Source: an uncultured Oscillospiraceae bacterium (GTDB taxonomy: Bacteria > Bacillota > Clostridia > Oscillospirales > Ruminococcaceae). From it: 26,675 nucleotides of DNA. Made by a program: the position numbers and the translations under genes. The notes below the pieces were generated by a model, which saw nothing but the letters and a program-made list of their open reading frames with translations, had not been told where the DNA came from and made no database searches. The stretch covers positions 1 through 26,675 of the forward strand of contig CAJUMS010000033.1 of the NCBI GenBank assembly GCA_910587465.1. Direction: 5' to 3'. The number at the start of each line of letters is the position of its first letter. The stretch's first letter is position 1. This document shows, in pieces, positions 22,188-26,675 of the stretch.

Positions 22188-22313
22188 TCAGGGGCAAGCT
22201 GTATACCGATCCGTGGTGGCAACTGGAACAATGCCGCCTCTGCGGGTGTGTTCGCATTGTACCTCAATAATGCGCGGTCGAACGTCAACACGAACATCGG
22301 TTTCCGCACCGGC
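22188..22313 (+). repeat. Orphan DGR template (or variable) repeat
   Basis: Read in frame, 22212-22307 gives RGGNWNNAASAGVFALYL and NNARSNVNTNIGFR. This matches the C-type-lectin end encoded by DGR variable repeats (GGxWNN...AGVFA...N...NIGFR). Codons at the classic variable positions are adenine-rich (AAC TGG AAC AAT; AAT AAT; AAC GTC AAC ACG AAC), as in an unmutated template repeat. Its site just after avd also fits a template repeat. There is no reverse transcriptase after it and no target gene with a second copy in the window, so the system is inactive here. Confidence 0.78.
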
Positions 22314-22722
22314 GTTCGACGCCTTGCCGCAACGCCGTGTTATCTGAAATCCGAACCCCGCCGCACCCCTCAAAATCCGCTTCACTATCGGGAATATCAT
22401 TGCACGCGTCAATATATGAAATCTGCTTGCCGTCCTTTACATTGTAATAAATAATAATTTTATCGTCATACACGTACACGGAGTTGACAAGTACGTCGAT
22501 AATGCGCTTTTGGATGTCAACGTTCAGTTTGTCGCCGCTGCAGAACGTTTTTTCAACCACTCCGCGATTTGCTCTTTTGTGTACCTATGCCCCGCCGCGA
22601 TTTTCAGCGTTGCAAGGTTCATTTCAATGTCGGCTTTTTGCGTTTCAAGCGTTTCAATTTTTTCATAGTATCGCGGGCGCACTTTTTCGGGACGGTTATC
22701 TGAATCGAGCCTGCTGAGCTGT
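22285..22722 (-). pseudogene. C-terminal remnant of a large serine recombinase, frameshifted
   Basis: On the minus strand from about 22722 the frame reads SRLDSDNRPEKVRPRYYEK, then a coiled-coil stretch IETLETQKADIEMNLATL and GHRYTKEQIAEWLKK. It then shifts at an A6 run (22548-22553) to FCSGDKLNVDIQKRIIDVL and VNSVYVYDDKIIIYYNVK, ending at 22285. VNSVYVYDDKIIIYYN is the usual ending of clostridial large serine recombinases. Restoring one A in the run rejoins the frames. The catalytic domain is absent. Its last codons lie antisense to the DGR repeat, so one element was probably inserted or deleted into the other. Confidence 0.72.
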
Positions 22723-23621
22723 CCATGTTGGAGGATTACGATGTCAGCCTTGATGCGCTGAACTTCCTCGGAAAACGTTTGGACGGCATGAGCAAGGCAG
22801 AGCGCAATCAGTTTCTTGCCGCGCTGTCATGCAATGAGGCGGATATCGGTTACAGCTTGAAAAATATGATCAATCTCACAGATAACCTCGCGCGCTTCAC
22901 GTCGATAGAGGACAAGGACAACCTTGAACGGATCGGACGAATCAATATGTTCAACGTTCGCTGAGCGCTTTCCGAATCCGAATATAAAAACAGTGAGTGG
23001 ACGCATTATGCTGCGCAAAACGCTGCCGACGAGGGCATGAAGCTGTTTGAATCCGGCACGGAGATCAATACCTAATACGGAAAGCTGTATATCAACAAGG
23101 ACGTGCCGTTTGAAAAAATCTTCAACGGAACGACATTCCACGCCTATCATTGCGGGCCTAATTCGGTCGCGGGTGTCGAGATCGGTTATGACAGCTTGAT
23201 TGAATTTGTGGAAATACCGTGCGAGGATATCGCGATCAAAAAAGCGATTTGCAGACTCGGCGCGGACAGTGTAAAGGATTGTACCGTTTCGGTCGATATA
23301 ACCCGAGATATCTCCGACGAGTTGTCGAAGAAGATATCCGAGGTCGAAAAGACAAAAGACCTGTTCGGACTGAACAATCTGCTGAAAACCGAAGTTATCT
23401 TCTTGAAACAGGAGTCACCCATAAGCATATCTAATAAGGAAGCATCAAGGGTTCTGGATAAAAATGGCTTTACAGTTTCCGAGGACAAGGGTTGCATTAC
23501 CGTTTTTTTGGACGGTAATGAGATGGCAAAAATTTTCGACAACGGAATGATAAGCGCACCCGGTGATACTTCCAATGACGAGTATTTTAAAATCAAAGTT
23601 GAACAAAACGCTGTAAAATAA
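22716..23621 (+). pseudogene. ArdA-like antirestriction gene with two in-frame stops
   Basis: One frame runs for about 300 codons with only two breaks: TGA at 22962-22964 and TAA at 23073-23075. The first part (DYDVSLDALNFLGKRLDGM, NMINLTDNL, DNLERIGRI) resembles the LDELNFLAKRLD/INLT/LEKIGR pattern of ArdA-type antirestriction proteins carried by ICEs of gut Firmicutes. The middle (ALSESEYKNSEWTHYAAQ) and last part (FHAYHCGPNSVAGVEIGY; VEIPCEDIAIKKAICRLGA) continue in the same frame. ArdA-type proteins mimic DNA and block type I restriction enzymes. The last part (MPFEK... at 23103-23621) is still open and could make a 172-aa product, but no ribosome site is seen. Confidence 0.65.
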
Positions 23622-23625
23622 TAAA

Positions 23626-23660
23626 CCTGCGGCAATGCGTAGGCGTTACCGCAGGATTTT
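23626..23660. terminator. Terminator hairpin before the metK 3' end
   Basis: CCTGCGG (23626-23632) pairs with CCGCAGG (23649-23655), with partial pairing inside. ATTTT follows on the plus strand, and TTTATTATTTT on the minus strand, where it would end the metK transcript. Confidence 0.75.
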
Positions 23661-23684
23661 ACAAAGAAAGCTTTAAATTTATAG

Positions 23685-24857
23685 TCAGAGGTACTTTTTC
23701 AGTGCTTCGGCTTTGTCGATTTTCTCCCACGCGACGTTCAAGTCTTCGCGTCCCATATGACCGTAAGCAGCTACCTGCTTATACTGCGGCTTTCTGAGAT
23801 CAAGTGTCTTGATGATAGCTGACGGACGGAGATCAAACTCATTTGTTACCGCATCAGCGATCTTATCGTCGGAGATCTTACCCGTTCCAAACGTGTCTAC
23901 CATTACGGAAACGGGCTTCGCAACGCCGATTGCGTAAGCGAGCTGTATCTCGGCTTTGTCAGCAAGCCCCGCCGCAACTATGTTCTTGGCAACGTAACGC
24001 GCCATATAAGCCGCAGAGCGGTCTACCTTGGTCGGATCCTTGCCCGAGAACGCGCCGCCGCCGTGACGAGAATATCCGCCATATGTATCGACGATGATCT
24101 TACGTCCCGTAAGACCGCTGTCGCCCATAGGACCGCCGACTACAAAGCGGCCTGTCGGGTTGACAAAATACTTTGTGTTTTCGTCAAGCAGCTCTGCCGG
24201 AACTGTGGTTTTGATGACCTTTTCGACAATATCAGCGCGTATCTGATCAAGAGCAGCATCCGCCTTGTGCTGAGAGGACACGACTACCGTATCGATGCGC
24301 ACAGGCTTATCCCCGTCGTATTCAACCGTGACCTGTGTCTTGCCGTCGGGGAGCAGATAGGGGAGCGTACCGTTCTTGCGAACCTCTGTGAGCTTCTTTG
24401 CGAGCTTATGCGCAAGGCTTATAGGCATCGGCATCAGTTCGGGGGTCTCGTTGCAGGCAAATCCGAACATCATACCCTGATCGCCCGCACCCGTGTCATT
24501 CTCATTTTGCTCCCGTCCCTCAAGAGCGTTGTTAACGCCCATCGCGATATCGGGGGACTGCTTGTCGAGAATTGTGTAGACCGCGCAGGTATCGGCGTCA
24601 AAGCCATACTCGCTTGAGGTGTAGCCGATCTCGCGGACAGTCTTTCGGACTATTGACGGAATGTCGATATTAGCGGTAGTGGTAATTTCTCCCATTACTG
24701 TTACCATACCCGTGGTGGTCGTGGTCTCACAGGCAACTCTGCCCATAGGGTCCTGTGCCAAAATAGCGTCCAGCACCGCGTCGGAGATATTGTCGCATAC
24801 CTTGTCGGGGTGACCCTCAGTAACGCTTTCCGATGTGAATAATTTTTTCGTGTTCAT
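23685..24857 (-). CDS. metK: S-adenosylmethionine synthetase
   Basis: Makes SAM from methionine and ATP in the cytosol, with loss of all three phosphates. The 390-aa length is normal. ATP and metal motifs are SVTEGHPDKVCD (His16, Asp18), GAGDQGMMFG and GGAFSGKDPTKVDRSAAY, with HGRED-like GHMGREDLNVAWE near the end. AAAGGATGG precedes ATG 24857. A SAM-I riboswitch with a terminator stands between the promoter and the gene, so high SAM should stop its transcription. The gene is intact although it adjoins the decayed mobile region on its 3' side. Confidence 0.98.
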   Translation of the reverse strand: MNTKKLFTSESVTEGHPDKVCDNISDAVLDAILAQDPMGRVACETTTTTGMVTVMGEITTTANIDIPSIVRKTVREIGYTSSEYGFDADTCAVYTILDKQSPDIAMGVNNALEGREQNENDTGAGDQGMMFGFACNETPELMPMPISLAHKLAKKLTEVRKNGTLPYLLPDGKTQVTVEYDGDKPVRIDTVVVSSQHKADAALDQIRADIVEKVIKTTVPAELLDENTKYFVNPTGRFVVGGPMGDSGLTGRKIIVDTYGGYSRHGGGAFSGKDPTKVDRSAAYMARYVAKNIVAAGLADKAEIQLAYAIGVAKPVSVMVDTFGTGKISDDKIADAVTNEFDLRPSAIIKTLDLRKPQYKQVAAYGHMGREDLNVAWEKIDKAEALKKYL

Positions 24858-24884
24858 AGCTTACCATCCTTTACAAATTTGTAA

Positions 24885-24924
24885 ATAAACAACAAAATGC
24901 TCACTCTTGTTTAAGGAGCGAGCA
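24885..24924 (-). terminator. Riboswitch-controlled intrinsic terminator
   Basis: Minus strand: TGCTCGCTC (24924-24916) pairs with GAGTGAGCA (24906-24898) with one G-U, followed by TTTTGTTGTTT. Its 5' arm CGCTCCTT (24920-24913) can instead pair with AAGGAGTG (24946-24939), which overlaps the 3' strand of aptamer helix P1, forming the antiterminator. Confidence 0.88.
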
Positions 24925-24942
24925 GTAAAATATCCGTTCACT

Positions 24943-25080
24943 CCTTATCTTTCGGTGAAGTAAACTCCCCGCAGGATGTAGCACCGTTCTTTTCGGTCGT
25001 CGGTGACAATCGTCAAGTGGTTGCCGGACTTCATAGGGACCAGTCCCCCGCCTTTCAGCTTGAAGCCTCTCTTGATAAGG
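24943..25080 (-). promoter_or_regulatory. SAM-I (S-box) riboswitch aptamer controlling metK
   Basis: On the minus strand the conserved S-box blocks appear in order: CTTATCAAGAGAGGC, GGGACTGGTCCCTATGAAG, CCGGCAACC, GGTGCTACATCCTGC and GAAAGATAAGG. P1 forms between CCTTATC (25080-25074) and GATAAGG (24949-24943). Binding of SAM would hold P1, free the terminator arm, and stop transcription before metK. Confidence 0.94.
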
Positions 25081-25090
25081 CATTTTATTG

Positions 25091-25109
25091 GGAGCGCTTT
25101 TTCGCTCCT
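25091..25109 (-). promoter_or_regulatory. Leader hairpin ahead of the riboswitch
   Basis: Close to the predicted start of transcription, GGAGCG-AAAAA-GCGCTCC forms a stable hairpin. Its arms repeat the GGAGCG/CGCTCC bases of the metK terminator stem, so an alternative pairing is conceivable. Confidence 0.5.
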
Positions 25110-25115
25110 GTCACA

Positions 25116-25144
25116 AGTATATCATATTATAACATACTTGTCAA
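25116..25144 (-). promoter_or_regulatory. Sigma-A promoter of the metK leader
   Basis: Minus-strand -35 TTGACA (25144-25139), 17-bp spacer, -10 TATACT (25121-25116). Transcription would start near 25109, just before the leader hairpin and riboswitch. Confidence 0.92.
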
Positions 25145-25173
25145 GCGTTTTTCGACATTTTTTCGGATGTCGT

Positions 25174-25211
25174 CAAAAAACATACCCGCGGAGAAAAATA
25201 TCGCCGCGGGT
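25174..25211 (-). terminator. Rho-independent terminator after the SCP2-domain gene
   Basis: Minus strand ACCCGCGG (25211-25204) pairs with CCGCGGGT (25191-25184), then ATGTTTTTTG. A second small stem CGACAT/ATGTCG (25153-25172) follows, just before the metK -35. Confidence 0.9.
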
Positions 25212-25225
25212 CGCTGTATAGCCGT

Positions 25226-25546
25226 TTACTTTTTTATCAGCTTGGAGAACTCCAAAGCTTTTCCGAGATCGCCCTCCACCTTGAGCTTGCCCGTGGTGTA
25301 TGCGATAACGGGGTCAAGCTTACCGTCCATAAGCTTTACGAAGTTTGCGGGCTCGATCGTGATCGCGCAGGAGCGGTCATGATAGTCATAAGGCTCTGCG
25401 GAGACCTTGCCGTTCTTGACCTCCACATAGAATACGCCGCTTTCCTTTCCCGTAAGATTTACCTGAACCGCCAGAAAATCCGTGCCCGAGGCATCGACCT
25501 TTGCCGCCATTGCCTTTACCTTTGCCATAATTTCATCGAATGTCAT
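25226..25546 (-). CDS. SCP2 sterol-binding-fold domain protein
   Basis: A 106-aa stand-alone SCP2-like domain: helical start (MTFDEIMAKVKAMAAKV), beta sheet with FLAVQVNLTGKESGVFYVE, CAITIEPANFVKLMDGKLD, and the family ending AYTTGKLKVEGDLGKALEF. Such proteins bind hydrophobic ligands; in anaerobic Firmicutes, which lack sterols, the ligand is unknown. Cytosolic, with no signal. AAGGGAG precedes ATG 25546, a consensus promoter lies at 25573-25601 and a terminator follows, so it is a single-gene unit. Confidence 0.93.
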   Translation of the reverse strand: MTFDEIMAKVKAMAAKVDASGTDFLAVQVNLTGKESGVFYVEVKNGKVSAEPYDYHDRSCAITIEPANFVKLMDGKLDPVIAYTTGKLKVEGDLGKALEFSKLIKK

Positions 25547-25572
25547 AAATAAACTCCCTTCGGTTTTTATAT

Positions 25573-25601
25573 ATTATACCACACTTTTTGAAAAATGTCA
25601 A
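25573..25601 (-). promoter_or_regulatory. Consensus sigma-A promoter of the SCP2-domain gene
   Basis: Minus-strand -35 TTGACA (25601-25596) and -10 TATAAT (25578-25573) with a 17-bp spacer: a perfect match to consensus. The leader is about 20 nt. Confidence 0.95.
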
Positions 25602-25627
25602 GAAAGTATGCTTGCAAATTATATATA

Positions 25628-26383
25628 TTATCGATAATCCGCAACATCTATCAAAGTGAGCAATAACTCGCGCTGTTCCGGACGACGGAACTTGAGCTGC
25701 GCTGCCGCGACAATCGGCAGCCAGTCATGAATGTATTTTACGGACGTGCCCGTTTTATTGCAGTAGAGTTTAAGATACTTCTCCGCCCATTCGGTGTGGT
25801 GCTTAAGGCAGAAATTGATATAGGTCTTGGCGATATCGGCGGAGGCGTTGCCCTGCTTGGCTTTGAGCCAGTCGACAATAAACACGCCATCGTCGTTGAC
25901 GATAATGTTATCGGGAGCGAAATCGCCGTGACAGAGCTTGATATGCTTTGGCATGGAGTTCAGCCGCGTGAGCAAATCGTATTTTTTCACGTCGTCAATC
26001 ATATCCAGCCCCTCGATAGAGCGCTTGAGATAATCTGTCAGACGGCTGACCTTAGCGGAGTGCAGGGAGTTGATTTCGATCTGGAGGTCGACCATATTAT
26101 CAAGATAACTGTCGACCTTGGCAGGGTTTTCCCTCATCAGCTGTTCAAGGGTCTTGCCTGCGATATGCTCGTAGATTATCGCCCATTTGCCGTCGATCTT
26201 CACGATCTCCTCGAACTGAGGTATTCGTGCAAAGCCAGTTTCCTCAACGCGGGCATGTGTCAGCGCTTCGTAAAGCACGACGCTCTTGGGCTCGTCTGGG
26301 TCTTTAAATACCTTTACGCATTTGCCGTCGGATTCGTAGACCTGAACCTTATCGCTATCAGCAATCATTTTTTTAAGCTCCAT
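25628..26383 (-). CDS. APH-family (aminoglycoside phosphotransferase-like) small-molecule kinase
   Basis: A 251-aa protein with the APH/choline-kinase fold. Lys24 (CVKVF) is the likely ATP lysine. The catalytic loop is HGDFAPDN (His152, Asp154, Asn159), and VDW (Asp171) is the metal-binding Asp in place of DFG. The hinge region reads IIYEHIAGKTLEQLM. Members phosphorylate aminoglycosides, choline, thiamine, sugars or remain uncharacterised; the substrate cannot be told, and resistance should not be assumed. AAAGGAA is before ATG 26383. It starts 30 bp after a partial unknown gene on the same strand. Confidence 0.88.
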   Translation of the reverse strand: MELKKMIADSDKVQVYESDGKCVKVFKDPDEPKSVVLYEALTHARVEETGFARIPQFEEIVKIDGKWAIIYEHIAGKTLEQLMRENPAKVDSYLDNMVDLQIEINSLHSAKVSRLTDYLKRSIEGLDMIDDVKKYDLLTRLNSMPKHIKLCHGDFAPDNIIVNDDGVFIVDWLKAKQGNASADIAKTYINFCLKHHTEWAEKYLKLYCNKTGTSVKYIHDWLPIVAAAQLKFRRPEQRELLLTLIDVADYR

Positions 26384-26412
26384 ATTTTCACGTTCCTTTC
26401 TTAAAATGGATT

Positions 26413-26624
26413 TTATAATCTAACTCTTTTTACAACGCAGGCATCCCAACCGCAACGGGCAACAAGATACTCGTGATCGGGATATTGTTCAATCTCATAT
26501 AGCACACGGCCACCGTCAATTGTTTTACATACTGCGTTATATGTTTCCTTGTATGGCAGAATTTCTTTGTAATCGATTTCCGCATATAACATTCCATCAA
26601 ATTGATATCCATTTCTTGTATTTT
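26413..26624 (-). CDS. 3' part of an unknown gene, cut off by adapter sequence
   Basis: In the frame ending at TAA 26413-26415 the minus strand encodes about 70 residues without a start codon: NTRNGYQFDGMLYAEIDYK at the cut end, then EILPYKETYNAV, GGRVLYEIEQYPDHEYLVAR and CGWDACVVKRVRL. It reads as genuine protein (charged/aromatic alternation, no stops) and leads directly toward the APH-like gene, so the two may share an operon. The family is not recognised. The 5' portion is lost where adapter sequence begins at 26625. Confidence 0.6.
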
Positions 26625-26675
26625 AGATCGGAAGAGCACACGTCTGAACTCCAGTCACTCACTCGAACCTCGTAT
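26625..26675 (+). other. Illumina TruSeq adapter and index (artefact)
   Basis: From AGATCGGAAGAGC at 26625 the sequence follows the standard TruSeq read-1 adapter for 34 bases (to 26658). Eight index bases (TCACTCGA, 26659-26666) and the start of the following constant region (ACCTCGTAT, one mismatch to ATCTCGTAT) come next. This is library sequence, not genomic DNA. Confidence 0.98.

Noticed and set aside
22122..22454. 110-aa plus-strand frame covering the DGR repeat as a gene
   Set aside because: It begins out of frame inside the avd remnant and runs on antisense to the recombinase remnant; only the 22188-22313 part is meaningful, as a repeat.
22962..23075. TGA/TAA recoding (selenocysteine or read-through) in the ArdA-like frame
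   Set aside because: No SECIS-like hairpin is apparent, two different stops are involved, and neighbours are clear pseudogenes; simple decay is the better reading.
26430..26639. 69-aa minus-strand frame at the right edge
   Set aside because: Its start codon lies in adapter sequence and its frame differs from the protein-like frame ending at 26413.
1..26675. CRISPR array, rRNA or intact tRNA genes
   Set aside because: No regularly spaced repeats and no conserved RNA gene sequences were found by eye.

Overview
The window looks like chromosomal DNA of an uncultured gut-type member of the Clostridia (Oscillospiraceae/Ruminococcaceae-like). This rests on AGGAGG-type ribosome sites, sigma-A promoters with 17-bp spacers, a SAM-I riboswitch in front of metK, a PrsA-type foldase lipoprotein, an ORF of the zinc-ribbon + kinase + PASTA type, and DGR/recombinase/ArdA remnants of the kind common in gut Firmicutes. 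Taxonomy is inferred from gene style only. The last 51 bases (26625-26675) are Illumina library adapter, not genome, so the right edge is an assembly artefact.

Layout. 1-281: edge fragment, a terminator and a repeat-bearing stretch just beyond the 3' end of guaA, a known landing site for genomic islands. 282-8348 (minus): tightly packed eight-gene directon glmU > nicotinamidase-like hydrolase > two small membrane proteins > nicotinate phosphoribosyltransferase > 535-aa acidic protein > small membrane protein > guaA, joining NAD salvage, UDP-GlcNAc synthesis and GMP synthesis. 8379-9593 (plus): membrane PH-domain (YdbT-like) protein. 9625-12496 (minus): PrsA-like lipoprotein > Orn/Lys/Arg decarboxylase-like enzyme > 94-aa protein. 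12786-13952 (plus): orphan BMP-family lipoprotein. 14069-16528 (plus): ECF sigma factor and a membrane protein with a tandemly duplicated outer domain, probably its anti-sigma/sensor. 16753-20858 (minus): PASTA pseudokinase, pheA (P-protein), ispD, ispF. 21265-21678 (plus): small zinc-ribbon protein, divergent from the pseudokinase.

21740-23630 is a graveyard of mobile and defence genes between housekeeping genes. It holds two transposon-end-like hairpins, a frameshifted avd gene and an orphan template/variable repeat of a diversity-generating retroelement (DGR) with no reverse transcriptase, the C-terminal remnant of a large serine recombinase on the other strand, and an ArdA-like antirestriction gene with two in-frame stops. 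This decayed DGR is the most notable content and is not visible from long ORFs.

23685-26624 (minus): metK under a SAM-I riboswitch with a clear terminator/antiterminator, an SCP2-domain protein with a consensus promoter, an APH-family kinase, and the 3' part of an unknown gene cut off by the adapter.

Other points of note: ispD has no usable ATG/GTG/TTG start and seems to begin at ATT; the PASTA kinase lacks both the HRD and DFG aspartates; and 11-bp-phased TGAC repeats lie upstream of the zinc-ribbon gene promoter.
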